IMG/VR virus record: IMGVR_UViG_3300032296_000343
Coordinates: 1 to 31,180 of that record
DNA: 31,180 nt
Direction: 5' to 3' (one strand)
Origin: a virus
The stretch's first letter is position 1. Each line of letters opens with the position of its first letter. The notes beneath the pieces are model-generated. The model did not search any database, was not told the origin of the DNA, and saw nothing but the letters and a program-made list of their open reading frames with translations. The translations under genes were made by a program, and so were the position numbers. Of this stretch, positions 6,983 to 14,869 are shown piece by piece.

Positions 6983-7696
6983 ATGAACATTAAAAAATTA
7001 ATGAGCGGCGCGAACCCACAGAGCGTGATGCTTGAGCAAACCAGAGGTTTGAAAGGCAAATGGGAAAGAACAGGTCTACTTGAAGGAGTAGGTTCTGAAA
7101 CTACAAAGCATGGTATGGCAGTAATGCTTGAAAACCAAGCAAAACAATTATTGGATGAGGCAACTCGTACTGGTACTTCTTCAGGTTCTGAAGAGTGGGC
7201 TGGTGTAGCTCTTCCTTTGGTAAGACGTATCTTCGGTTCTATTGCAGCGAAAGAATTCGTTTCAGTTCAGCCAATGAACTTACCATCAGGTCTTATTTTC
7301 TACATGGACTTCAAATATGGTACTAACCCAGCGGGTAATCCAAATTTCACAGGTTCATCTTTGTTTGGTAACAGTGGTACTTTCGGTAAAGATTCTTTAT
7401 CTCCAGCTGGTAACAAATTAGGTTCAACTCAATCTCCAGAAGGAGGTCTTTACGGAGCAGGTCGTTTCGGATACACTATCAACAACGCTACTGCTGCTAT
7501 CACTGCTACTTTTGCATCTGCATCTTTAGCTGATATTGATTATGATTTATCTTCTGGTTCAGTTTCTGCATCATTCGCAGGTAACACATTGAAGAAAATC
7601 GTTGTAGCTTTACCTTCTGATGCTGATTTCAATGGTGTTAGAGCTTTCGAACCAACTTTATTAACAGGTTCTGTAACAGGATACTATCCACAATAA
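6983..7696 (+). CDS. 23: Major capsid protein (T4 gp23-like), N-terminal part, ends at an in-frame TAA
   Basis: This is the first 237 residues of the gp23-type HK97-fold capsid protein. A charged propeptide precedes a likely gp21 cleavage site after Glu59 (QLLDE|ATRTG; T4 gp23 is cut in a comparable L-T-E|A context). It is followed by PLVRRIFGSIAAKEF and VSVQPMNLPSG, which match the conserved T4 gp23 segment (VRR...VQPMNSPTG). The frame meets TAA after ...GYYPQ. Translation in the same frame continues without another stop into the C-terminal half (TTKNGSNVEFVATVTGLSN). Together they make 537 codons including the stop, close to the 521 residues of T4 gp23. This is therefore one gene broken by one codon, not two genes. 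Start: ATG after a TTTAAA leader. Confidence 0.88.
   Translation: MNIKKLMSGANPQSVMLEQTRGLKGKWERTGLLEGVGSETTKHGMAVMLENQAKQLLDEATRTGTSSGSEEWAGVALPLVRRIFGSIAAKEFVSVQPMNLPSGLIFYMDFKYGTNPAGNPNFTGSSLFGNSGTFGKDSLSPAGNKLGSTQSPEGGLYGAGRFGYTINNATAAITATFASASLADIDYDLSSGSVSASFAGNTLKKIVVALPSDADFNGVRAFEPTLLTGSVTGYYPQ
7694..7696 (+). other. Single in-frame TAA stop inside the major capsid gene
   Basis: The TAA is flanked by CAA (Gln237) and ACA (Thr239), and reading frame 2 is otherwise open from 6983 to 8596. No insertion or deletion is needed; one substitution (for example CAA, GAA or AAA to TAA) explains it. TAA is the normal stop of nearly every other gene here, so codon reassignment is unlikely. A base-call error, a nonsense variant or stop readthrough remain possible. 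Confidence 0.85.
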
Positions 7697-7837
7697 ACAA
7701 CTAAAAATGGTTCAAATGTTGAATTTGTTGCAACTGTAACTGGTTTATCTAATCTTGCAACTGTTGGTGTATCATTAGCATATCACGTACAACCTACTGA
7801 TATTTCTCGTGGTGATTTCGAAGATAGAGGAACAGAT

Positions 7838-8596
7838 TTGGCAATTCCAGAAATTGAATTGGAATTGAAATCAGAGCCTATCGTTGCTAAAACACGTAAG
7901 TTGAAAGCAATTTGGACTCCTGAATTGGCGCAAGATTTGAACGCATATCACTCTGTAGATGCAGAAGCTGAATTGACTCAAATGTTATCTGAATACATCT
8001 CTTTGGAGATTGATTTGGAAATCCTTGAGATGTTGCAGCAGAACGCATTCACAACTGAATACTGGTCATCTAAAGTAGGATATGAGTGGACTGGTGCTGG
8101 ATTTGCTATTGATTCTAACGCAGCAGCTGCTTCGGCTTACCAAAAGAATACTTGGTTCCAAACTTTGGGTATCAAATTGCAGAAAGTATCTAACAAAATT
8201 CACCAATTGACTATGCGTGGTGGAGCAAACTTCTTGGTTGTTTCTCCAAACGTAGCTACAATTTTGGAATCAATGAACGGATTCTCTGCAAACCCTGGTA
8301 AAGATGCGTTGACTTTCGCAGCAGGTGTAACTAACATCGGTTCTATCTCTAACAGATATGATGTTTACAAAAACCCTTACATGACTGAAAACGTAATCTT
8401 ATTAGGTTTCAAAGGTTCTAACTTCTTTGAGACTGGAGCAGTTTACGCACCGTATGTACCATTGATTATGACTCCTTTAGTGTACGACCCAACCAACTTT
8501 ACTCCACGTAGAGGTGTTATGACTCGTTACGCAAAGAAAATCGTAAGACCAGAATTTTACGGTAAGATTCTCGTAGATGGTTTAGAAACTCTTTAA
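7838..8596 (+). CDS. 23: Major capsid protein (T4 gp23-like), C-terminal part
   Basis: This is the second half of the gp23-like capsid protein. The TTG given as its start is only the first alternative start after the stop; homologous coding continues back to 7697 without interruption. The stretch ISRGDFEDRGTDLAIPEIEL and the following VAKTRKLKAIWTPELAQDL are typical gp23 P-domain and spine sequence. The tail end (RPEFYGKILVDGLETL) is the expected C-terminus. No start-like A-rich leader or Shine-Dalgarno site precedes the TTG, so independent translation is unlikely. A functional virion needs this half joined to the N-terminal half, so the intervening stop must be an artefact or be bypassed. 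A terminator follows 24 bases after the stop. Confidence 0.82.
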   Translation: MAIPEIELELKSEPIVAKTRKLKAIWTPELAQDLNAYHSVDAEAELTQMLSEYISLEIDLEILEMLQQNAFTTEYWSSKVGYEWTGAGFAIDSNAAAASAYQKNTWFQTLGIKLQKVSNKIHQLTMRGGANFLVVSPNVATILESMNGFSANPGKDALTFAAGVTNIGSISNRYDVYKNPYMTENVILLGFKGSNFFETGAVYAPYVPLIMTPLVYDPTNFTPRRGVMTRYAKKIVRPEFYGKILVDGLETL

Positions 8597-8620
8597 TATT
8601 TAGAGTTTTAAACAAAAATT

Positions 8621-8650
8621 GAGGGAGCAGTAATGTTCCCTCTTTTTTTT
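8621..8650 (+). terminator. Intrinsic terminator after the capsid gene
   Basis: A 6-bp stem GAGGGA / TCCCTC with a 10-base loop is followed directly by eight T. It ends the scaffold-capsid transcription unit. An apparent upstream start at 8633 for the next gene falls inside this hairpin and is therefore rejected. Confidence 0.8.
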
Positions 8651-8677
8651 ATACTTATATTAAATAAATTTATCAAA

Positions 8678-9322
8678 ATGGGATATCCGGAAAAACAATA
8701 TCATAGGCAAGAAACTGCAAAAGAATATACAAAATTATATACATTGGATTCCACCGATGAGATGATAGTAAAGCAAGAGGATGGGATGTTGGGATATATT
8801 TCGGTATCCGATTTAACATCTTACATAAATTTAAGAACTTCTGAAAAATTGGGATGGGCAAGATATGATGATACTCAATACACAACATCATCAGTATTCA
8901 CTTTGACAACAGCCGCAGGAGAACAAACATTGCCAAATAATGGAGGTAATACAATAGAAACCAACTTACATTCAACAATTTCATTTTATAATAGTAGTTC
9001 TGGTAAAATACAAGTTGAAAATAATGCAGATGTGTATATGTGTACAATTGTATTTAAAGCAAAAACCGCAAATGCAAATGGAACTTCTATGAGAGTACAA
9101 TTAGATAGTACCACAGAAACTCCATACGAAAGAGTTGGTAAAGACCTTTTTTTCGGAAAAGGAAACGATGTTTGGCATGAATTTCACGAAGTATTTCAGT
9201 ATTACGCCGATAGTGATTTTGTAACGAATGGCAATAGATGGAATATTCAGGCATTTGGAAATACTATCAGTATAGCCGATGTGATATTCTTTATACAACG
9301 AACCCAAAATCATACAACATAA
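8678..9322 (+). CDS. Candidate capsid decoration/fibre protein with jelly-roll-like C-terminal domain
   Basis: The protein has 214 residues from the ATG (MGYPEKQYHRQ) preceded by ttatcaaa. A longer frame starting at 8633 would begin within the upstream terminator. Residues 1-60 are polar and charged, possibly an attachment segment. The rest is beta-rich with a C1q/TNF-like feel: a GWARYDD start, alternating strands (YMCTIVFKAK), aromatic-rich HEFHEVFQYYADSDF, and a terminal IADVIFFIQRT strand. The gene stands alone between two strong terminators, directly after the major capsid gene. Independent high-level expression fits a decoration protein or head fibre, but a whisker-like role is also possible. 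The assignment is from fold impression and context. Confidence 0.65.
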   Translation: MGYPEKQYHRQETAKEYTKLYTLDSTDEMIVKQEDGMLGYISVSDLTSYINLRTSEKLGWARYDDTQYTTSSVFTLTTAAGEQTLPNNGGNTIETNLHSTISFYNSSSGKIQVENNADVYMCTIVFKAKTANANGTSMRVQLDSTTETPYERVGKDLFFGKGNDVWHEFHEVFQYYADSDFVTNGNRWNIQAFGNTISIADVIFFIQRTQNHTT

Positions 9323-9328
9323 ATTAAA

Positions 9329-9356
9329 AAGAGTAGTTTTATCTACTCTTTTTTTA
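9329..9356 (+). terminator. Intrinsic terminator
   Basis: An 8-bp stem AAGAGTAG / CTACTCTT with a 6-base loop (TTTTAT) is followed by T5 and ATT. It closes the single-gene unit of the candidate decoration protein. Confidence 0.8.
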
Positions 9357-9360
9357 TTCT

Positions 9361-9370
9361 TATATTTATA
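9361..9370 (+). promoter_or_regulatory. Candidate late-promoter motif (TATATTTATA) before the neck genes
   Basis: TATATTTATA lies between the terminator and the neck-gene start, 24 bases before the ATG. It overlaps a small inverted repeat (TATAGT / ACTATA at 9367-9384). Because terminators close both preceding units, a new promoter is needed about here, which makes this the best-placed copy of the recurrent motif. Confidence 0.5.
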
Positions 9371-9394
9371 GTCGTAAAACTATAATTAAGAATT

Positions 9395-10603
9395 ATGTCT
9401 ATAAACACATATTGGTCGGGTTCAACGGCAGCAGCATTTTTATCGGCATCGGCATCGGCAGAAGCAACTCCGTTTGGATTATATGATTCAGATTCAGAAT
9501 TTAGAGCTGATGCACCTAAAACAGCCGTATGGGTTGCAAAAAGATTGGGGTATCCCGTTATAAACATAGAATTGGATAATCAACAAATTTGGGCATGTTT
9601 TGAAGAATCAACTTCGGAATACTCTGCACAAATAAATCAATTCAATCTTCGTAATAACCTTGATATTCTAAAAGGACAACCGAAAGGTAAAGTTGCAAAC
9701 TATTCACAAACACTTGTCGAAGGTTCATTTCTTCCAACTGCAGTTCGTATGTCCCAACAATATGGTACATTAGCAGGAGTAGGTGGTGCAACTTCAATTA
9801 AGAAAGCATATATCAATTTAACTCCTGGACAACAGAAATACAATATAATGAGTGCATCTATTGATGTGGAAACATCGGCATCATTTACAACATTATTTTC
9901 AGGAAGTTCTACAATTGATGTAACTAGAATGTATCACGAAGCAACCCCTGCTATTGCACGTTTCTTTGACCCATATTCAGTTGGTGCACAAGGTACTCTA
10001 AACTTAATTAGTGAATTAGGGTTTGGTAATTTCTCACCTGCTGCACAATTCTTAATGATGCCAATATATGAGGATGTATTGAGAATGCAACAAATTGAGT
10101 TTAATGACCACATTCGTAAATCTGCACATACATTTAACATTATAGATAATAAATTAGAAATATTCCCAATACCAACCGAAGGAACGGTTAGTAGAATATA
10201 TTTTGAATATATGAGTAGAGATGAGTTTGAACATGATTCACAAACAATTCAAGCTGATTCTCTTTCCGATTATTCTGATATTCCATATGATTTTATTCAG
10301 TATTCAAATATAAATGACGTTGGTAAACAATGGATTAGAAAATATACATTAGCACTTTCAAAAGAATTATTAGGAGCAATTAGAGAGAAATACTCAAATG
10401 TTCCGATACCTGATGGTGAAGTATCATTGGATGGTGCTGCATTGAGAGCTGAAGCACAAGTTGAAAAAGATGAATTGATAAAACAATTGAGAGAAAATTT
10501 GGAAGAATTGAGTAGAAAAAATGTGATGGAAAATAAAGCACATGAATCAACACATCAGCAAGAAATGTTGAGAAAAGTTCCACTTAAAATATATGTAGGA
10601 TAA
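9395..10603 (+). CDS. 13: Neck protein (T4 gp13-like)
   Basis: The protein has 402 residues, longer than T4 gp13 (about 309). The N-terminal region has a pattern I associate with neck or connector proteins of marine T4-like phages: FGLYDSDSEF, then VAKRLGYPVINIEL, then IWACFEESTSEYSAQINQFN. A long central alpha/beta region includes a DPYSVGAQGTLNLISELGFG segment, and the C-terminal ~60 residues are a charged coiled coil. In T4, gp13 and gp14 close the DNA-filled head and dock the tail. The next two genes look like gp14 and gp15, so the order 13-14-15 is kept, which supports the call more than the weak sequence likeness does. It overlaps nothing and starts the tail-side unit after a terminator. 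Confidence 0.6.
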   Translation: MSINTYWSGSTAAAFLSASASAEATPFGLYDSDSEFRADAPKTAVWVAKRLGYPVINIELDNQQIWACFEESTSEYSAQINQFNLRNNLDILKGQPKGKVANYSQTLVEGSFLPTAVRMSQQYGTLAGVGGATSIKKAYINLTPGQQKYNIMSASIDVETSASFTTLFSGSSTIDVTRMYHEATPAIARFFDPYSVGAQGTLNLISELGFGNFSPAAQFLMMPIYEDVLRMQQIEFNDHIRKSAHTFNIIDNKLEIFPIPTEGTVSRIYFEYMSRDEFEHDSQTIQADSLSDYSDIPYDFIQYSNINDVGKQWIRKYTLALSKELLGAIREKYSNVPIPDGEVSLDGAALRAEAQVEKDELIKQLRENLEELSRKNVMENKAHESTHQQEMLRKVPLKIYVG

Positions 10604-10604
10604 T

Positions 10605-11060
10605 ATGCCAAAGTTTTTATTAGGTAGAGATATTGATTTTTTCAAAAGTATAGCCAGAGAATTGGTTGATACTGTTATAGAAAATACTGTCGTTTTGTAC
10701 AAAATAAATTTGAATGAAACGAAGATAAATATCTATGGTGAAGCATTAAATAAAACCTGGCATACTGGTGTAGAACTATACGCATTAATTGATAAAGAAC
10801 CAGAATCGGCTCTATATGAAGGATTTGGACCTGATACAAATCAGGATGTTGTGTTTAAATTCGATAGAGGATTGTTAGAAGAGCGTAATATACATCCTGA
10901 AATAGGTGATGTTGTTTATTTTGATAATCAGTATTATGAAATAGGTAATATGAATGAAGTACAATTTATTGGTGGTTTACCTAATAATACTTATAGTATA
11001 GTATGTTTTGCATTTTTAGTAAGCAAATCAAATCTTAATATTGAAAAGAGAATAACATAA
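10605..11060 (+). CDS. 14: Neck protein (T4 gp14-like)
   Basis: The protein has 151 residues, shorter than T4 gp14 (256). It starts one base after the previous stop. Features in common with head-closure proteins of T4-like phages are an N-terminal helix (FFKSIARELVDTVIEN), the NIYGEALNKTW motif, and IHPEIGDVVYFDNQYYEIGN followed by an FIGG segment. This beta-barrel-like architecture fits a head-closure protein of the connector. Position between gp13-like and gp15-like genes supports the call. The alternative is a generic head-tail connector protein. Confidence 0.6.
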   Translation: MPKFLLGRDIDFFKSIARELVDTVIENTVVLYKINLNETKINIYGEALNKTWHTGVELYALIDKEPESALYEGFGPDTNQDVVFKFDRGLLEERNIHPEIGDVVYFDNQYYEIGNMNEVQFIGGLPNNTYSIVCFAFLVSKSNLNIEKRIT

Positions 11061-11064
11061 AAAT

Positions 11065-12180
11065 ATGTCTACAAACCCATTAAGAAAACAGGAGAGAGTT
11101 CTTCAAATTAAAAAGGAAAAAGGAGAATTAAGGCATTCGGTATCTTTATTTGATATTGATTACGCTATGATGTCTTATTTAGAAGATACTGTATTACCTA
11201 CATTAGATGATAATGGTAAAGCCTTAAAAATACCTGTCATATATGGTAATTCCGAACGATGGAATGGAGCAAGAAGACAGGGAATTTATAGAGATGGTAA
11301 TGGAAAAATTCAATTACCTCTAATGATGATTCGTAGAACATCTATTGCAAAAGACGATGCAATGCCAATGCAAAATCGGCATGTAACATATCAGGGTATC
11401 ACAAAATACTCAAAAGATAATAGATACGATAGATTCACACTTTTGGGAAACACATACCAACCAAAGTATGAAATATACAAAATTCAAATGCCTGAATATG
11501 TGGAATTGGTATATGATTGTATGGTTTGGACTTCGTACATAGAACATTTAAATTCTGTAATAGAACAATTACAATACACTGGTACCTATTGGGGTGATAA
11601 AAACGGGTTTCAATTTAGAACTACATTAGGTGATTTTAATGTAATAAACGAAGTTGGGGATGGTACTGAAAGAGTTAACAGAATTGAATTTAATTTAACA
11701 GTCAAAGCTCATTTACTTCCTGAAAAATTTGATGGAGAGGATACTACTAAAAAATCATTTTCTACAAAAAGAGTGGTGGTATCAACCGAAACGGATGTAA
11801 CAAGTGGAACTGGTAGATTGGAAGGTATACTAACTACACCATCACCATACTACGATAATAAAGATTTGATTGATTTTCTTTCTTTAAATAATAGTAAAAT
11901 AGAAAATCCAATAGTATCTAATACGATTACATTTGCCGGAATAAAACTGATAAAAACTCCATCTACGCTAACATCCGTAGTTACTGGTGGTATAACAGTT
12001 GGTGATAATACATATGATATTAAAGTTTATATAAATGGTACAAGATATTATCATAATACACATTTTTCCATCAGTATAACATCATCATCTTTAATTATTA
12101 ATTTTATTCAAGCAAATTTAGGATTTGCTGTTGATAGTGGTGATGAAATTTCCATAACAGGTAAATTTATAAATGTGTAA
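11065..12180 (+). CDS. 15: Tail sheath stabiliser / tail terminator (T4 gp15-like) with C-terminal extension
   Basis: The protein has 371 residues. The first ~240 follow T4 gp15 closely in pattern: LKIPVIYGNSERW (T4: VPITYASKEHF), QLPLMMIRRTS, and a helix ELVYDCMVWTSYIEHLNSVI (T4: MIYELSIFTRYEDDMFQIV), ending in RIEFNLTVKAHLLPE. gp15 caps the completed tail and binds the neck. The remaining ~100 residues, absent in T4, form a beta-rich extension with many Thr and Ser, possibly an added Ig-like domain. The stop shares its A with the next start (TAATGA), so the two are translationally coupled. Confidence 0.72.
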   Translation: MSTNPLRKQERVLQIKKEKGELRHSVSLFDIDYAMMSYLEDTVLPTLDDNGKALKIPVIYGNSERWNGARRQGIYRDGNGKIQLPLMMIRRTSIAKDDAMPMQNRHVTYQGITKYSKDNRYDRFTLLGNTYQPKYEIYKIQMPEYVELVYDCMVWTSYIEHLNSVIEQLQYTGTYWGDKNGFQFRTTLGDFNVINEVGDGTERVNRIEFNLTVKAHLLPEKFDGEDTTKKSFSTKRVVVSTETDVTSGTGRLEGILTTPSPYYDNKDLIDFLSLNNSKIENPIVSNTITFAGIKLIKTPSTLTSVVTGGITVGDNTYDIKVYINGTRYYHNTHFSISITSSSLIINFIQANLGFAVDSGDEISITGKFINV

Positions 12181-12509
12181 TGAAAAGAAGTCTTTTAGAT
12201 ATAACTCAAAAAATTAGTAGAAAATTAGGAGATCCTGAATTGACTCCAAAGGATTTAAATAATCCTACATATTCGATATGGGAAGCAAAAGGTTGGAGAT
12301 TTGTTGAGTTATTAAGAGAAATAGAATATAGAGCAATGCAGGATAGATTGAGAGTAATAGTCAATACTCAATACATTTCAGCAAACGATTATATAGTAGA
12401 ACAAGGAAGTGATGGGTTGTTAATCAAATTTATAAAAAATAATTTTGAATTTGAGTTGGATGACAATGATTATATTGAAGTAACAGGTGATATAGAACGA
12501 TATGCTTAA
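12180..12509 (+). CDS. Small unrecognised tail-region protein
   Basis: The protein has 109 residues. An N-terminal basic helix (SLLDITQKISRKLGDP) is followed by mixed alpha/beta sequence with a WEAKGWRFVELLREIEYRAM helix and an acidic C-terminus. It overlaps the preceding gene by one base and the following gene by eight, so the three are coupled. The context (after gp15-like, before the fibre cassette) suggests a tail or baseplate part. I do not recognise the family. Confidence 0.65.
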   Translation: MKRSLLDITQKISRKLGDPELTPKDLNNPTYSIWEAKGWRFVELLREIEYRAMQDRLRVIVNTQYISANDYIVEQGSDGLLIKFIKNNFEFELDDNDYIEVTGDIERYA

Positions 12510-13056
12510 TAGATTTAATTCAAATGCGAAAAAATTAAATAGGATTATACCAAAAATAAATCCTAATAATTTAAATGATGAGTTATACATCACAGGTAGC
12601 TTATTGAATATAGAATCACCAACTACAAATAAATTTAATTCAAACTCTAAATCCAATCCAAACCCAACTAAATTAGTAAATAATAAAACAAAAATATCAG
12701 AATTTCATAATGAAATTTTACAATTTAGTGGAAGGGTGGTATCAAGACTAATAGATGCTTTTGATAATACTGGTTTTGGAACTCTTACGATTTATAATGT
12801 AGCATTGGATTATGGAACTGAAGGAGCATCTCCTGAAAATTTTGAGATATTAGTTTATGGATTACATTTACCAGGACATTACACTGTTAAAGAAGTTGGA
12901 AACAATGTAGTAATCGCATTATTAGATAATTATATAGATTATGATTCCATAACAATAAACGATATATATGTTATAGGTAAATTGGTAGATATTCCAATTG
13001 CAACTGAAGATAATTTTATCATAACAACCGAAGATGGTTTAGATATAATAATATAA
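12502..13056 (+). CDS. Unrecognised tail-region protein with Asn-rich linker
   Basis: The protein has 184 residues. Residues 1-65 are Asn/Lys/Ser-rich and low-complexity (NRFNSNAKKLNRIIPKINPN and a second NKFNSNSKSNPNP stretch), probably a flexible linker. Residues about 70-160 are beta-rich and regular. The last 25 residues repeat a TEDNFIIT/TEDGLDII pattern, a Glu-Asp-Gly ending that I have an impression of from phage structural proteins. The start overlaps the previous stop by eight bases. A minor virion protein at the start of the fibre region is the likeliest reading. Confidence 0.6.
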   Translation: MLNRFNSNAKKLNRIIPKINPNNLNDELYITGSLLNIESPTTNKFNSNSKSNPNPTKLVNNKTKISEFHNEILQFSGRVVSRLIDAFDNTGFGTLTIYNVALDYGTEGASPENFEILVYGLHLPGHYTVKEVGNNVVIALLDNYIDYDSITINDIYVIGKLVDIPIATEDNFIITTEDGLDIII

Positions 13057-13059
13057 TAA

Positions 13060-14076
13060 ATGGCAAACGTAAGAAAAAGAATACTAGAATTAACTCCATT
13101 ACCATCCGCATCATTAGATACAACAATTGTTGGTGTAGATGGTGGTACAACTTATAGAATAGAATTGGATGTTCTTGCAGATGCAGTTACATCGAGAGTA
13201 AATATATTAGATAGAGATAGATTAACATCGTTAGAATCCGTAACATCTTCGTTTGAATCAAAGGGTAGAAGTGTTATAAGTTCATCTGCACAAATAACCG
13301 CATTTGGATTTATTAGTTCATCAGTAACGATACCAACGGGAACTATATCTTCATCTGCACAAATTACATCATTTGGGTTTATATCTCAATCAGTGGATAT
13401 AACTTCGTTAAATTCATTTACATCATCTCAACAAACATTAAATACTGCATTCACAAATGGTATTAGTGCAAGATTACAAACATCTTCATTTAACGATTTT
13501 TCCACATCAGTAGATAGTAGAATTATTGCAGCAACAAACGAACAAAGTTTAACACATTTAGTAACTACATCTTCATTTAATGAATATACTGCAAGTATTT
13601 CGACTGGTAGTTTAGTAAATAGATTAAACACAATCGAAAGTGTAAGTGGAAGTTGGATTACTGAAAGTGAAACGGGTTCATTTTTGACAAGTTTAAATGG
13701 AGCAATAAGTAGTTCTGCACAAATAACTGCATTTGGATTTGTTAGTGGTAGTTATGAAACAACAGGTAGAGGTATCATATCCTCATCTGCTAATTTAGTA
13801 ACTACATCATCTTTCAATTCTTATACTGCAAGTATTTCGACTGCAAGTTTAGTAACATCTATTTCAAATTTAAATTCAGCAACATCATCATATTTGACAT
13901 CATTGAGTGGAGCAATAAGTTCTTCATCTCAATTAACATCATCATTTGATACAAGATATGCATTAAGTGCTAGTTTTGTTAGTTCATCAAATGTATCATC
14001 AATACAAACTATAACATCGGCTTCATACGCAGTATTAACACCTGTAAGTGGGACTCTTTACATTATAATAGGTTAA
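13060..14076 (+). CDS. Ser/Thr-rich fibre protein with SSAQIT repeats
   Basis: The protein has 338 residues. Residues 1-60 are a distinct N-terminal domain (LPSASLDTTIVGVDGGTTYR) that probably attaches to the virion. The rest is low-complexity Ser/Thr/Gly sequence. It contains three copies of an ISSSAQIT-FGFIS unit (about residues 73-86, 96-109 and 217-230) and a duplicated VTTSSFNEYTASIST unit, typical of trimeric beta or coiled-coil shafts. It ends in a short hydrophobic IIIG with no lectin or chaperone domain, so it may be a shaft, whisker or adaptor rather than a tip. It is the first gene of the 17-kb fibre cassette. Confidence 0.7.
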   Translation: MANVRKRILELTPLPSASLDTTIVGVDGGTTYRIELDVLADAVTSRVNILDRDRLTSLESVTSSFESKGRSVISSSAQITAFGFISSSVTIPTGTISSSAQITSFGFISQSVDITSLNSFTSSQQTLNTAFTNGISARLQTSSFNDFSTSVDSRIIAATNEQSLTHLVTTSSFNEYTASISTGSLVNRLNTIESVSGSWITESETGSFLTSLNGAISSSAQITAFGFVSGSYETTGRGIISSSANLVTTSSFNSYTASISTASLVTSISNLNSATSSYLTSLSGAISSSSQLTSSFDTRYALSASFVSSSNVSSIQTITSASYAVLTPVSGTLYIIIG

Positions 14077-14079
14077 GTT

Positions 14080-14847
14080 ATGCCAGTATTTGGAAATGCA
14101 ACTAATATAAGATTTAACGGAAATTCCGCAACAAAGGCATTTTTGAATAATAATCAAATATGGCCAATAACATCCGCAGTAACTACCGAAAATTTACTTT
14201 TACATTATAACACATTTAATACATCATCATATAATGGTAGTGGAGCAACTATTACCGATATAAGTGGTAATAGTAGAAATGGAACAATTGCAGGTTCTCC
14301 AACTTGGACTAGTAATTATTTTACTTTTGTTGATGACCGTATAACGACACCAAATTTAAGTTCACTAATAACATCGGCTAATGAAACTCATTCGGTAGAA
14401 TTATGGATATACCCAACTGATAATGGGGTGTTAGTTCAGTATAATAATACTATAAATCCAAACGCATCATATCACCATTCCGCCATAGAAATAGTTGGTG
14501 GTAATTTAGAAGTTGGACTTTGGGGTGGAAGTTCAGTAGTATCAACCGGAAATATAGGTGTAGTTTCATTTAATCAATGGCATCAAATAGTTTTAACTTA
14601 TAATGGTTCAGTATGTAAAGGATATATTGATGGTGTATATAAGGGTTCGGTAAATGTATCGTGGGACTCACCAATGAATAGTTCTATGGCATTTTATATG
14701 AATTTTGGTTTTGCAGATTTTACAAGTCAAGGTGATGGAACTAATTTTGATGGTAGATTTGGTATAATGAGAGTGTATAATAAAGCATTGACAGATGCAG
14801 AAGTGTTGAGTAATTATAATGCTGACGAATCTAATTACGGATTATAA
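14080..14847 (+). CDS. LamG/concanavalin-like lectin-domain virion protein
   Basis: The protein has 255 residues. Residues 1-45 form a short N-terminal segment (GNATNIRFNGNSATKAFLN). Residues about 45-250 fit a LamG/concanavalin A-like jelly roll: LLLHYNTFN, then ITDISGNSRNGTI, then HSVELWIYPTD, then NQWHQIVLTYNGSVCKGYIDG, ending with GRFGIMRVYNKALTDAEVLS and YN. This strand order and the IMRVYNKALTDAEV motif are characteristic of LamG-like domains that bind carbohydrates. It starts three bases after the upstream fibre gene and is probably a receptor- or glycan-binding adhesin. Confidence 0.75.
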   Translation: MPVFGNATNIRFNGNSATKAFLNNNQIWPITSAVTTENLLLHYNTFNTSSYNGSGATITDISGNSRNGTIAGSPTWTSNYFTFVDDRITTPNLSSLITSANETHSVELWIYPTDNGVLVQYNNTINPNASYHHSAIEIVGGNLEVGLWGGSSVVSTGNIGVVSFNQWHQIVLTYNGSVCKGYIDGVYKGSVNVSWDSPMNSSMAFYMNFGFADFTSQGDGTNFDGRFGIMRVYNKALTDAEVLSNYNADESNYGL

Positions 14848-14857
14848 TAAAGAAAGA

Positions 14858-14865
14858 TATTTATA
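14858..14865 (+). promoter_or_regulatory. TATTTATA motif unusually close to a start codon
   Basis: The same core as the other candidate promoter motifs, inside AGATATTTATAGG. It lies only four bases before the next ATG. If it were a -10 element the transcript would start at or after the ATG, so it either serves the following gene, marks a leaderless message, or argues against the promoter reading. Confidence 0.25.
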
Positions 14866-14869
14866 GGAT

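Noticed and set aside
7697-7840. The C-terminal capsid half as an independent gene starting at TTG 7838
   Set aside because: Homologous coding runs in frame back to the TAA at 7694, there is no start-type leader before the TTG, and half a gp23 would not make a capsid.
8633-8677. Upstream start for the candidate decoration protein (MFPLFFILILNKFIK...)
   Set aside because: The proposed start lies inside the terminator hairpin and T run, and the hydrophobic stretch it adds is simply translated T-rich terminator. The ATG at 8678 has the usual context.
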